DNA of 58,214 nucleotides from NCBI RefSeq assembly GCF_016653295.1, contig NZ_NHSF01000014.1, positions 1 through 58,214 of the forward strand, given 5' to 3'. Of the stretch, positions 17,547 through 26,042 are shown piece by piece. The notes under the pieces were generated by a model. That model saw only the letters and a list, made by a program, of their open reading frames with translations, had not been told where the DNA came from and did not search any database. Numbering within the stretch: position 1 is the first letter of the stretch; every line of letters starts with the position of its first letter. A program made the translations under genes and the position numbers. Source of the DNA: Halochromatium salexigens (lineage in GTDB: Bacteria; Pseudomonadota; Gammaproteobacteria; Chromatiales; Chromatiaceae).

Positions 17547-19562
17547 ATGATGCAACAAGCCCTAGCCCGAGAGCCGCAACTGAATCTGGTCGATGAGCCG
17601 GAGCTAGAAGCTGCAGCCGATGCCGAGCCCGCAACCATTGCGCTCGACACTGCTCCAACACCTGAGCAGGCGCTGATCAGCGCGCTGCAGCGGCGCGGTA
17701 AATGCACGCCGGGTGATCTGGCGCGCGCGCGCAAGCTCACCGAGGACAGCGGTGATCCGCTACGCCTGATGCTGGTGCGTCTCGGGCTGGTCTCGGAGCG
17801 CGACATGGCGGCGGCCTGCGCCGAGGTGCTGGGCTTGGAATTGATCACCGGCGAGCAGTATCCGGACGCCCCGATCGCCGAGGAGCAGCTCAGTCTGCGC
17901 TTCTTGAAAGACGCCCGGATCATGCCGCTGTCCGAGACCGAACAGGGGCTCACCCTGGCCGTCGCCGACCCACTCGATGCGTTCATCCCCCAGGCCGTGC
18001 AGATGGCCACCGGCAAGCAGATCAGCCTGCAGGTCGGTCTACCGACCGAGATCCAGGCCGCGCTCGAGCGCGTCTACGAGCAGCCGGTCGATGACGATAC
18101 CGAGGCCGAGGTGCAGGCCGAACTCGGCAACTTCAGCGAAGAAGACATCGAGCACCTGCGCGATCTGGCCAGCGAGGCGCCGGTGATCCGGCTGGTCAAC
18201 CAGATCCTGCAGCGCGCGGTCGAGTCGCGCGCCTCCGACGTCCACATCGAGCCCTTCGCCGATCAGCTCAAGGTGCGCTACCGGGTCGACGGCATCCTCA
18301 AGGAAGGCGACTCACCGCCGGTCAGCTCGACCGCGGCGGTGATCTCGCGCATCAAGATCATGGCCAAGCTCAACATCGCCGAGCGCCGCCTGCCGCAGGA
18401 CGGGCGCATCCCGCAGCGCATCCAGGGCCGGGAACTCGATCTGCGCGTCTCCACCGTGCCGACCATGTTCGGCGAGAGCGTGGTCATGCGCCTGCTCGAC
18501 AAGGAGAGCGTCAGTTTCGACTTCGACGCGCTCGGTTTCGACGGCCCGCCGCGCGAGCGGCTGATCAAGGTGCTGGAGCAGCCCTACGGCATCTTCCTGG
18601 TCACAGGCCCCACCGGCAGCGGCAAGAGCACCACCCTGTACACCGCGCTGAGCCGGCTCAACACGGAACAGAACAAGATCCTCACGGTCGAAGACCCGGT
18701 CGAGTACCAGGTCGCCGGCATCAACCAGATCCCGGTCAAATCGTCGATCGGCATGACGTTTGCCGGCGCGCTGCGCGCCATCGTCCGCCAAGATCCGGAC
18801 ATCATCATGGTCGGTGAGATGCGCGATCTCGAGACCGCGCGCATCGCGGTGCAGTCGGCGCTGACCGGCCACGTCGTGCTCTCGACCCTGCATACCAATG
18901 ATGCCGCCAGCGGCGTCACGCGCTTGCTCGACATGGGCGTCGAGGATTATTTGCTCACCAGCACCATCAACGGCATCCTCGCTCAGCGGCTAGTGCGCCG
19001 GCTCTGCCCCGAGTGCCGGCAGCCCTATACGCCACCGCCCGAGTTGACTGCCAAATTACGCGAGGTGGCTCGAGCGCCGGCTAGCGCCAATCATGGGGCC
19101 AGTGTCGCGGCTGGTACCAATGCCGGCACTGAGGGTGGACGTGACAGCGAGGCCAAAGGCAACGCGTCCAAAAGGCCTTTTTCTCTGCGGTCTTGGTTCG
19201 GCTGGCGTCGATCGACGGCCAATCGCACGCGCACCGATGAGCAACCCGCTAGCGCCAACACCATCGCCCCAGCCACCCTGACACCGAACAGCCTCAGAAA
19301 AGACCAGCCGCTTCGGCTCTACCAGGCGATCGGTTGCAAGGCCTGTAACCACAGCGGCTATCGCGGCCGATTGGTCATCGCCGAGGTCTTGCTGATGTCC
19401 GACCGCATCCGCCAAGCGGTGCTCAGCCATGCCACTGCGGGCGAGATCCATCGCATCGCGGTCGAGGAAGGCATGGCCACCATGTATCGTGATGGGCTGC
19501 GCAAGGCCGTCGATGGCCGCACGACGCTCGAGGAGGTGATCCGTGTCGCCGAGGACAACTAG
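17547..19562 (+). CDS. gspE: Type II secretion ATPase GspE
   Basis: Cytoplasmic AAA-type ATPase powering the pseudopilus. The N1 domain (about 35-160) is followed by N2 and the RecA-like core with DGRIPQRIQGRELDLRVST, Walker A GPTGSGKSTTLY, the Asp box EDPVEYQ, Walker B IIMVGEMRDLETA and the His box LSTLHTNDAASG. The zinc-binding C4 motif is split: CPEC at 487-490 and CKAC at 597-600. The 106 residues between the pairs, against about 29 in Vibrio EpsE, are low-complexity Ala/Thr/Ser/Arg. The ATG at 17547 begins MMQQALAREPQL. It starts the operon E-F-G-H-I-J-K-L-M-C-D. Confidence 0.96.
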   Translation: MMQQALAREPQLNLVDEPELEAAADAEPATIALDTAPTPEQALISALQRRGKCTPGDLARARKLTEDSGDPLRLMLVRLGLVSERDMAAACAEVLGLELITGEQYPDAPIAEEQLSLRFLKDARIMPLSETEQGLTLAVADPLDAFIPQAVQMATGKQISLQVGLPTEIQAALERVYEQPVDDDTEAEVQAELGNFSEEDIEHLRDLASEAPVIRLVNQILQRAVESRASDVHIEPFADQLKVRYRVDGILKEGDSPPVSSTAAVISRIKIMAKLNIAERRLPQDGRIPQRIQGRELDLRVSTVPTMFGESVVMRLLDKESVSFDFDALGFDGPPRERLIKVLEQPYGIFLVTGPTGSGKSTTLYTALSRLNTEQNKILTVEDPVEYQVAGINQIPVKSSIGMTFAGALRAIVRQDPDIIMVGEMRDLETARIAVQSALTGHVVLSTLHTNDAASGVTRLLDMGVEDYLLTSTINGILAQRLVRRLCPECRQPYTPPPELTAKLREVARAPASANHGASVAAGTNAGTEGGRDSEAKGNASKRPFSLRSWFGWRRSTANRTRTDEQPASANTIAPATLTPNSLRKDQPLRLYQAIGCKACNHSGYRGRLVIAEVLLMSDRIRQAVLSHATAGEIHRIAVEEGMATMYRDGLRKAVDGRTTLEEVIRVAEDN

Positions 19563-19603
19563 CGCAGCACGGCAAACGTGCCGGCTCGAGACGCAAGCCT
19601 AAG

Positions 19604-20818
19604 ATGCCACGCTACTACTACAAGGCGGTCAGGCTCGACGGCGAGGAGGTCGAGGGCGAGCACGAAGCGGTCGATGAAGCGGCGCTGATCGCCCGCCTGC
19701 AGGCCGAGGGGCTGCTGCCGCTGAAGACGCGCTCGGCCGGCGGGCTCGCCGCCCAGCTCGCACGCCAGCGCCAGCGCCAGCGTGACTTGCAGGCCAAGGA
19801 CATCGAAAGCCTCACGCGCCAGCTCGCGACCCTGCTCGAATCCGGCCTGACGCTGGATCGCTCGCTCGGCGTGCTCACCGAGCTGACCCCGGAGGAGCAC
19901 GTCACCCGGCTGCTGAGCGACCTGCAAGCGCGGGTGCGTGGTGGTGCCACCTTCTCCAGCGCGCTCGAGGCCCAGGGTGGCCAGTTCCCGAAGCTCTACA
20001 TCAACATGGTGCGTGCCGGCGAGGCCAGCGGCGCGCTCGATCAAGTGCTCGGGCGGCTCGCCGATTATCTCGAGCGCAGCGCCGAGCTGCGCGGCACCGT
20101 GACCTCGGCGCTGGTCTACCCGATGATCCTGCTGGTGGTCGCCGGCCTGTCGGTGATCATGCTGCTGATCTTCGTCGTGCCGCAGTTCACGGTGCTGTTC
20201 GAGGACATGGGCGCCGCACTGCCAACGCCGACGCGTATCGTCGTCGGCGCCGGCGATCTGTTTCGCGACTACTGGTGGGCGCTGCTGGTCTTGGTCGCCC
20301 TGGTCGCGGTGGTGCTGGAGCGCTGGCTGCAGAACCCGGACAATCGCCGTGCGTTCGACTATCGGGTCATGCGCCTGCCGCTGTTTGGCGACCTGATCTG
20401 GAAGATGGAGACCGCGCGCCTCTGCCACACACTGAGCACCTTGCTCAAGAACGGCCTGCCGCTGCTCAGTGGGCTCAATCTGGCCAAGGAGGTGGTCAAC
20501 AACCGCAAGGTCGGCGACGGGCTCGATGAGGTCGCCGAAGATCTCAAGCATGGCCGCGGCCTCGCCGAGCCGCTGACCAGCCGCGGCGTGCTGCCGCAGT
20601 TGGCGCTGCAGATGATCCGCGTCGGCGAGGAATCCGGTACCCTGGATGCCATGCTCGCCAAGGTCGCCGACATCTTTGATCGCGAGACCCGCACCAGCGT
20701 CCAGCGCATGCTCACCCTGCTCGAGCCGGCGCTGATCATCGGCCTCGGCGTCATCGTCGCTGGTATCATCATCTCCATCCTGATGGCGATCCTGGGCGCC
20801 AATGAGCTGGTGTTCTAG
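19604..20818 (+). CDS. gspF: Type II secretion inner-membrane platform protein GspF
   Basis: 404 residues, the typical length. N-terminal YYYKAVRLDGEEVEGE, two GspF domains (about 70-195 and 275-395; LTRQLATLLESGLTLDRSL and LCHTLSTLLKNGLPLLSGL) and three membrane helices (near 170-190, 220-245 and 370-395). It anchors GspE to the membrane and organises pseudopilus assembly. It lies 41 bp after gspE. The final codons (GANELVF) fall in an 18-bp sequence that recurs after the next gene. Confidence 0.96.
   Translation: MPRYYYKAVRLDGEEVEGEHEAVDEAALIARLQAEGLLPLKTRSAGGLAAQLARQRQRQRDLQAKDIESLTRQLATLLESGLTLDRSLGVLTELTPEEHVTRLLSDLQARVRGGATFSSALEAQGGQFPKLYINMVRAGEASGALDQVLGRLADYLERSAELRGTVTSALVYPMILLVVAGLSVIMLLIFVVPQFTVLFEDMGAALPTPTRIVVGAGDLFRDYWWALLVLVALVAVVLERWLQNPDNRRAFDYRVMRLPLFGDLIWKMETARLCHTLSTLLKNGLPLLSGLNLAKEVVNNRKVGDGLDEVAEDLKHGRGLAEPLTSRGVLPQLALQMIRVGEESGTLDAMLAKVADIFDRETRTSVQRMLTLLEPALIIGLGVIVAGIIISILMAILGANELVF
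20797..20814 (+). repeat. 18-bp direct repeat, left copy (end of gspF)
   Basis: CGCCAATGAGCTGGTGTT encodes the end of GspF and occurs again at 21516-21533 with no mismatch. The flanks of the two copies differ, so the identity is limited to about 18 bp. Confidence 0.9.
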
Positions 20819-20860
20819 TGAACGTTTGTCAGACCACGCAACGAGAGGCGTTCTACATCC

Positions 20861-21466
20861 ATGGAAGCCGTCGCCCTGTCTCGCCCGCAAAAGCCGCTCA
20901 ATCGGCAGATTCTCGACCGCCAGCGCCACCGGCTGTGTCGCGCCGATTATCACCGGATGGCGGAAGCGGGCATTTTTTCCGAAGACGATCCTATTGAACT
21001 GATCGCTGGGGAATTGGTCGACATGCCACCCATTGGCGACGAGCATGCAGGGTTGACGACCCAACTCAATCATCTTGTCCATCGCAGTGGCGTCAAGGAT
21101 GCGCTCGTGTGGGTGCAAAGCCCGCTGGTCTTGGATGAGCACAGCGAGCCCGAGCCGGATCTGATGCTGCTGCGTTTCCGTGCGGATTATTACAAGCAGG
21201 CCAAGCCGAGAGCGGCCGATGTGCTGCTGTTGATCGAGGTCGCGGATTCTTCGCTGAGTTATGACCGCTCGGTCAAGCGGCCACTCTATGCCCAGCATGG
21301 CATCGCGGAAGTCTGGATCGTGAATCTTCAGGATCGCGTGGTGGAGGTCAATCGCGATCCGGATGGGCAGGATTATCGGGACATCTGGTTAGCGCGCGCC
21401 GGAGATCTGCTGCAGTCGCGACAGGTGCCGGATTGGACCCTTAGTGTCTCCGAGTTGCTCGGCTAG
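20861..21466 (+). CDS. Uma2-family (DUF820) putative restriction-type endonuclease
   Basis: 201 residues. Uma2 proteins have a PD-(D/E)xK nuclease fold and are abundant in cyanobacteria and some purple bacteria; their substrate is unknown. Visible family features: DPIELIAGELVDMPPIGDEH, the Asp in SEPEPDLMLLR, LLLIEVADSSLSYDRSVKRPLYAQHGIAEVWIVNL-type core (read here as EVADSS followed by KRPLYAQHGIAEVWI), and a C-terminal PDWTLSVSELLG. It interrupts the secretion operon between gspF and gspG and is bracketed by an exact 18-bp repeat, which points to a later insertion. No secretion role is implied. Confidence 0.88.
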   Translation: MEAVALSRPQKPLNRQILDRQRHRLCRADYHRMAEAGIFSEDDPIELIAGELVDMPPIGDEHAGLTTQLNHLVHRSGVKDALVWVQSPLVLDEHSEPEPDLMLLRFRADYYKQAKPRAADVLLLIEVADSSLSYDRSVKRPLYAQHGIAEVWIVNLQDRVVEVNRDPDGQDYRDIWLARAGDLLQSRQVPDWTLSVSELLG

Positions 21467-21515
21467 GAGGCCGTCTGCCGCAGCTTTAGACCACCTGGAT
21501 CATCCATCGACCGAC

Positions 21516-21533
21516 CGCCAATGAGCTGGTGTT
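21516..21533 (+). repeat. 18-bp direct repeat, right copy
   Basis: Second copy of CGCCAATGAGCTGGTGTT, lying in non-coding sequence 24 bases before the small gene at 21557. It looks like a residual copy of the gspF 3' end; the 719-bp offset between the copies spans the whole Uma2 gene. Confidence 0.9.
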
Positions 21534-21556
21534 TTTAACACTCTCAGGAGCAGAAC

Positions 21557-21781
21557 ATGAGCGATAACGTCGACAATCTCGTGCTCGAGCACTTGCGAGT
21601 CATTCGAGGCGATCTCAGCGATGTCAAAGAGCGCTTGGATCGCATGGATGTGCGACTTTCGGCCATCGAGCAAACCATCGGCAGTCTCTATGCGCTGTCA
21701 GCGAGCGATCGAGAAACGCTACAGAGTGTCATCAAGCGTGTCGAACGCATTGAGCGGCGGCTCGAGCTGTCTGAGGTCTAG
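21557..21781 (+). CDS. Small coiled-coil protein
   Basis: 74 residues behind a clear ribosome site (CAGGAG, 21545-21550). The sequence is a continuous amphipathic helix with heptads: VLEHLRVIRGDLSDVKERLD, RLSAIEQTIGSLYAL and VIKRVERIERRLELSEV. Short proteins of this kind are frequent in gammaproteobacterial genomes, often near mobile or toxin-antitoxin genes, but I cannot assign a function. It sits between the Uma2 gene and gspG and may have arrived with the former, although it lies outside the 18-bp repeats. Confidence 0.7.
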   Translation: MSDNVDNLVLEHLRVIRGDLSDVKERLDRMDVRLSAIEQTIGSLYALSASDRETLQSVIKRVERIERRLELSEV

Positions 21782-21821
21782 CAAATTTCCTCTTTAAATC
21801 CAACATCCTCTTAATCGATCC

Positions 21822-22283
21822 ATGAACATAGCTCTGATGATCACAAAACACCGTTCAAAGTCCCAACGAAACAGCCGCGGCTTCACCCTGGTCGAACTCT
21901 TGGTCGTGCTTGCCATCCTCGGCCTGCTCGCCGGCCTGGTTGGCCCGCAGGTGATGAAATTCCTCGGCAGCTCCAAGACCAAGACCGCCGCGCTGCAGAT
22001 CGAAGACCTCGGCGCCACGCTGGATCTCTATCGGCTGGAGGTTGGCCGTTACCCTGGCACCAACGAAGGACTCGAGGCCTTGGTCGCTGATCCGGGCAAC
22101 ACCCCGAACTGGAATGGTCCCTACCTAAAGAAATCTCAGGTGCCGAAAGACCCCTGGGGTAACGACTATCAGTACCGCTCGCCAGGTCAGAACGGTCCTT
22201 ATGATATCTGGTCGTTGGGCGCCGATGGCCAAGAGGGTGGCGAGGGTGAGAACCAAGACATCAAGAGCTGGGAAAGCGCCTAG
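21822..22283 (+). CDS. gspG: Type II secretion major pseudopilin GspG
   Basis: 153-residue precursor. The prepilin peptidase site is RG|FTLVELLVVLAILGLLAGL with Glu at +5; cleavage after about 22 residues gives the mature pilin. The C-terminal part has the GspG calcium-loop pattern: YPGTNEGLEALV, GPYLKKSQVPKDPWGNDYQY and YDIWSLGADGQEGGEGENQD. It would form the body of the pseudopilus. A second ATG at 21837 gives a slightly shorter leader. No gene for the prepilin peptidase is in this window. Confidence 0.96.
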   Translation: MNIALMITKHRSKSQRNSRGFTLVELLVVLAILGLLAGLVGPQVMKFLGSSKTKTAALQIEDLGATLDLYRLEVGRYPGTNEGLEALVADPGNTPNWNGPYLKKSQVPKDPWGNDYQYRSPGQNGPYDIWSLGADGQEGGEGENQDIKSWESA

Positions 22284-22306
22284 GTCTATGCGGCCCAAGC
22301 ACGCTG

Positions 22307-22777
22307 GTGAGTTGGAAAGTCTGCAAGACCGTTGCCACGGGCTTCACCCTGGTCGAGCTGATTGTCGTGCTCGCCATCGGCGGTCTCTTGCTCACCCTCA
22401 CGCCGCCGTTGATCACCGCCGCCCTGCCGGGCGTCGAACTCAAGGCCGGCGCCCGTCGCGCCGCCGGCGCCTTGCGCCAGACGCGCGAGATCGCCATTGC
22501 CAAGGGCACTGACGCGGTCTGGCTGCTCGATACCGAGAACGGCCGGTATCGGATCGAGGACCAGGCGCGCACAGGGGCCTTGCCCGACGGCATCGACATC
22601 GAGTTGGTCACGGCACGAGATGAGTTGCGCAGCGAGCGCGTCGGCGGTATCCGCTTCTTTCCCGACGGTACCTCCTCCGGCGGCCGCCTGATCCTCAAGC
22701 GCGGCGAGGGCGGCTACCAGGTGGGCGTCAACTGGCTGACAGGCCGCATCCTGGTCGCCGACTGGGCACCGGAATGA
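22307..22777 (+). CDS. gspH: Type II secretion minor pseudopilin GspH
   Basis: 156 residues from a GTG. Prepilin motif TG|FTLVELIVVLAIGGLLLTL after an 11-12-residue leader, then the GspH/FimT-type body (ARRAAGALRQTREIAIAKG, WLLDTENGRYRIEDQA, IRFFPDGTSSGGRLIL). The last motif, FFPDGTSSGG, is characteristic of GspH. The stop overlaps gspI. Confidence 0.9.
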   Translation: MSWKVCKTVATGFTLVELIVVLAIGGLLLTLTPPLITAALPGVELKAGARRAAGALRQTREIAIAKGTDAVWLLDTENGRYRIEDQARTGALPDGIDIELVTARDELRSERVGGIRFFPDGTSSGGRLILKRGEGGYQVGVNWLTGRILVADWAPE

Positions 22778-23235
22778 TGAGCCGTTCGAGCGGCCTTCGG
22801 GTTCGGCGGACTGGTCCGCGACAGCAGCGGAGGCCTCGACAGCAGCGGGGCTTCTCGCTGCTCGAGGTCTTGGTCGCCTTCGCGATCCTCGCCCTGAGCC
22901 TGGGCGTGCTCTTGCAGATCTTCTCCAAGGCCATGACCACGACTGCCATCAGCGAGACCTACAGCCGCGCGGTCGCGCTCGCCGAGGCCAAGCTCAATGC
23001 GGTGGGCGTCGATGTGCCGCTGGAAGCAGGCGTGTACAGCGGCGACCCGGAGCAGGGCATGGATTGGATCATCGCGATCGAACCCTATCAACCGCCACAG
23101 GGTCCATTCGAGGATGCGTTCGGCGAGGCCCCACCGCTGCAGCCCTATCAGGTGACCGCGGTGGCCTCCTGGCCAAGCGCGCGCGGGACACGGCGCGTGA
23201 GCCTGCGAACGGTTCGTCTGGGTGAGGTGTTTTGA
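22774..23235 (+). CDS. gspI: Type II secretion minor pseudopilin GspI
   Basis: 153 residues. A long Arg-rich leader precedes the prepilin site RG|FSLLEVLVAFAILALSLGVLL. The order after gspH, the overlap at both ends, and the body (SRAVALAEAKLNAVG; MDWIIAIEP) identify it as GspI, part of the pseudopilus tip complex with GspJ and GspK. Confidence 0.9.
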   Translation: MMSRSSGLRVRRTGPRQQRRPRQQRGFSLLEVLVAFAILALSLGVLLQIFSKAMTTTAISETYSRAVALAEAKLNAVGVDVPLEAGVYSGDPEQGMDWIIAIEPYQPPQGPFEDAFGEAPPLQPYQVTAVASWPSARGTRRVSLRTVRLGEVF

Positions 23236-23945
23236 TGCGCTCCCAAGCGTCGCGCGGATTCACCCTGGTCGAACTGCTGATCGCCTTGTCGCTGATCAGT
23301 CTCATCACGCTGCTGCTGTTCTCCGGGCTGCGCTTGGGCTCGCGCAGTTGGGAGGCGGTGGAGACGGTCTCGGAGCGGGTCGCCGATCTGCGCATCGCGC
23401 GCAACCTCATCGAACGCGCGTTGCGCCAGACCCAAGCGCTCACGCTGGTCGTCGATGGCGTCGAGCGCTCGGTCTTCGCCGGCGAGGCCGAGGCGCTGGA
23501 ATGGGTCGCGCCGTTGTCGGACCATGTCGGCATCCCGGGACTCTATATCCTGCGCCTCGGTCTGGAAGAGGCCGGCGAGTATCCGCGCCTGGTCCTGACC
23601 CGCTGGCTGCTGCATGACGAGGTCTTGAACGACGGCGCCGAGAATCCGATCTGGGAGCCGCTGATGGAGGGCGTTGGAGCGAGCGCCGAGCCGGGTGCGT
23701 TCGACCGTGACCTTGCCCAAGGTGCCTATGGCCGCACGGTGCTGCTGCCACGGGTCGAGCGTTTTCGACTCGAATATTTCGGCCAGCTGCCGGGCGGTGT
23801 CGAGCGCGAGTGGTCCGAGGAATGGATCGACCAGCGCGCGTTGCCGGAAGCCGTGCGCTTGACCCTGAGCACGCCGGAGCAGCCATGGCCAGATGCCTTG
23901 GTGAGGCTGCCCGGCCCACAGGTGATCCGTGATCAGGATCGCTGA
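23235..23945 (+). CDS. gspJ: Type II secretion minor pseudopilin GspJ
   Basis: 236 residues. The leader MRSQASRG is followed by FTLVELLIALSLISLITLLL. The body has the GspJ pattern SRSWEAVETVSERVADLRIA. The ATG at 23235 overlaps the gspI stop (TGATG); a TTG three bases earlier is also open. It forms the tip with GspI and GspK. Confidence 0.9.
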   Translation: MRSQASRGFTLVELLIALSLISLITLLLFSGLRLGSRSWEAVETVSERVADLRIARNLIERALRQTQALTLVVDGVERSVFAGEAEALEWVAPLSDHVGIPGLYILRLGLEEAGEYPRLVLTRWLLHDEVLNDGAENPIWEPLMEGVGASAEPGAFDRDLAQGAYGRTVLLPRVERFRLEYFGQLPGGVEREWSEEWIDQRALPEAVRLTLSTPEQPWPDALVRLPGPQVIRDQDR

Positions 23946-24957
23946 GCCGCGCTCAAACTCGCGTGGAATCGCGCTGGTGCTGGTCATGTGGGTGCTCGCG
24001 CTGCTCACGGTCATGGCGCTCGCGCTGACCCAGATCCAGCGCACCGAGGGCGCGCTGACCGCGAACCAGCTCGATCGTGCCCGCTTTCGCGCCCATGCGG
24101 CTGGCATCATGAATCTGGTGGCGCTGGACCTGCTCAGCACGCCGGCCACGACCTTCGACGACGCGGCGATCGCCTGGATTCCCGATGGCCGGGCACAGCC
24201 GTTTCGCTTCAACGGCGAGGATTTCATTGTCACCCTCTCCAACCAAGGCTCCAAATTCGACCTGAACACCATCGAGCGACCCCAACTGCTGACCCTGATC
24301 GAGCTGGCACAGGACCCCGAGCGCCCGGATGAACTGCAGCGCGATCAGCTTGCCGACGCCATTCTCGACTGGCGCGACGACAACGACCTCGCGCGGCTCA
24401 ACGGCGCCGAGGACGCCGATTACGCCGCCGTCGGCTTGCCCTATGGCGCTGCCGACAGACCCTTCCGCAGCGTCGAAGAGCTGCGCCAGGTGCTTGGGAT
24501 GCCGGCCTCGCTCCATGCCCGGCTCGCGCCTTATCTGAGGGTCGAATCCAACAAGGCGAATTCCTATGCCGCCTTCTCGGCCGGCCAAGGGGCGAAGCAG
24601 GGGCAAGGCCAGGTCGACGAGACCTTCGCCACCGCGCCGGTGTTGGTGGCGCTCCATGGCCATGCGCTCGAGGAGGCGCAACGCCTCGTCGAGGAACGCT
24701 TCCAAGGGCTCTTCGCCGACGATGACGAGGGGCAACGCGCGCCACTGGACCGGGGCGGTCCGCGTTATCATCTCCAGATCACCCATCAGCGCCCCGGCGG
24801 GGGTGGCCCGACCATGGAGGCGTTGATCCATGTCGAGCCGGCGAATCCAGCCGCGTTCGAGGTGCTGTGGCAACGTTTCGGCGCCAAGGCGGCGAACACC
24901 GATTCCGACTCAACTTCCGGCTCAAATCCCGACGACGGTGCTGTTGCATGGCCCTGA
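23929..24957 (+). CDS. gspK: Type II secretion minor pseudopilin GspK
   Basis: 342 residues from a GTG that overlaps gspJ by 17 bp. The prepilin region is RG|IALVLVMWVLALLTVMALAL, which lacks the Glu at +5, as is normal for GspK, the tip cap. The large helical insertion and SAM-like domain are seen in PERPDELQRDQLADAILDWR, DDNDLARLNGAEDADY and RPFRSVEELRQVLGMP. Confidence 0.92.
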   Translation: MIRIAEPRSNSRGIALVLVMWVLALLTVMALALTQIQRTEGALTANQLDRARFRAHAAGIMNLVALDLLSTPATTFDDAAIAWIPDGRAQPFRFNGEDFIVTLSNQGSKFDLNTIERPQLLTLIELAQDPERPDELQRDQLADAILDWRDDNDLARLNGAEDADYAAVGLPYGAADRPFRSVEELRQVLGMPASLHARLAPYLRVESNKANSYAAFSAGQGAKQGQGQVDETFATAPVLVALHGHALEEAQRLVEERFQGLFADDDEGQRAPLDRGGPRYHLQITHQRPGGGGPTMEALIHVEPANPAAFEVLWQRFGAKAANTDSDSTSGSNPDDGAVAWP

Positions 24958-26042
24958 CCGATGCCCTCTCTCGCCTCAAACAGCCCTCGCTGAGTGCCTC
25001 GAGCCTTGGCCTCGTGCTGGCGCGCTGGCGCCGGCAGTGGCTCGACTGCCTGCCACGCGGGCCCAGGCTCTGGCTGGCCTCGCGGCATCCTGATCTCGTC
25101 ATCGCGCCCCGTGGCGACAGCGCCGAGGTCTTTCGCGACATCATCGGCGAGCGCCAGCTCATCGGCGCGCTCGATGCGCGCGCCGCAGACAGCGCGCTGG
25201 CCATCGACGCCGGTGGCAAACAGGCCTGGAGCCGGACCATCCTGGAACTGCCCGCGGAGGTCGTGCTCCTGCGGCGCCTGGTCTTGCCGGCCCAGGTGCG
25301 CGACCATCTGCGCCAGGTCTTGACCTATGAACTCGATCGGCTGACCCCGTTCAATCCCGCCGAGGTCTTCTTCGACGCGCGCGTCTCGGCGCTGCTCGGC
25401 CAGGGCAGTAAACTCGAGGTCGAACTCGCGCTCTGTCCGCGCGAGCGCGCGGGTGTCTGGCTCGAGACGCTGCGCTCGACGCCGACGCCTGTCACCACGC
25501 TGACCTGGGCCGGTGCCTGGCCCGAGGCCAACCTGCTGCCGGCCGAGGCGCGCCCGCGTCCGCGCCGCCTGCCCTGGATACTGACCTGGCTGCTGGGCCT
25601 GCTGGTGGTCGCGCTCCTTGCCGCCGTGCTGATCACGCCGCTCTGGCAACGGGCGCACGAGCAACAGCGGCTGACGCAGGCGTTGCGCGGGCTGAGCGCC
25701 CAGGCCCAGGAGGTATCAGAGGTGCGCGAAGCGCTCGAGCGCGCCCGCCTCGGCAGCGTCGCCGTGCTCGAGCGCAAGCGTGAGTATCCACGGATGACCG
25801 AGCTGATGCTCGAACTCACCGAACTGCTGCCGGATGGGACCTGGGTGCAAACGCTCAATTATCGCGACGGCGCCGTCGACATCCGGGGTGAGTCGACGCA
25901 GGCGACGGCCTTGATCGGTCTCCTCGAGCGTGGTCCCGGGATCGATAACGTCACCTTTCGCTCACCGGTGATGCAGATCGACGCCAGCGGCAATGAGCGG
26001 TTCCACATCGCCTTCGACTATCGCTCGATGGAGGCGCCATGA
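24948..26042 (+). CDS. gspL: Type II secretion protein GspL (PilN/PilM-like)
   Basis: 364 residues from ATG 24948, overlapping gspK by 10 bp; the frame is open back to 24867. The first 200 residues form the actin-like cytoplasmic part that binds GspE; one membrane helix follows (ILTWLLGLLVVALLAAVLI, about 208-228), then a periplasmic ferredoxin-like PilN domain (MTELMLELTELLPDGTWVQT ... VDIRGESTQATALIGLLE). This composition is that of the GspL/PilN type found with GspMb. Confidence 0.85.
   Translation: MALTDALSRLKQPSLSASSLGLVLARWRRQWLDCLPRGPRLWLASRHPDLVIAPRGDSAEVFRDIIGERQLIGALDARAADSALAIDAGGKQAWSRTILELPAEVVLLRRLVLPAQVRDHLRQVLTYELDRLTPFNPAEVFFDARVSALLGQGSKLEVELALCPRERAGVWLETLRSTPTPVTTLTWAGAWPEANLLPAEARPRPRRLPWILTWLLGLLVVALLAAVLITPLWQRAHEQQRLTQALRGLSAQAQEVSEVREALERARLGSVAVLERKREYPRMTELMLELTELLPDGTWVQTLNYRDGAVDIRGESTQATALIGLLERGPGIDNVTFRSPVMQIDASGNERFHIAFDYRSMEAP

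Noticed and set aside
19559-21298. A 579-codon minus-strand open frame
   Set aside because: Covers gspF and the Uma2 gene in antisense; no family features and no ribosome site.
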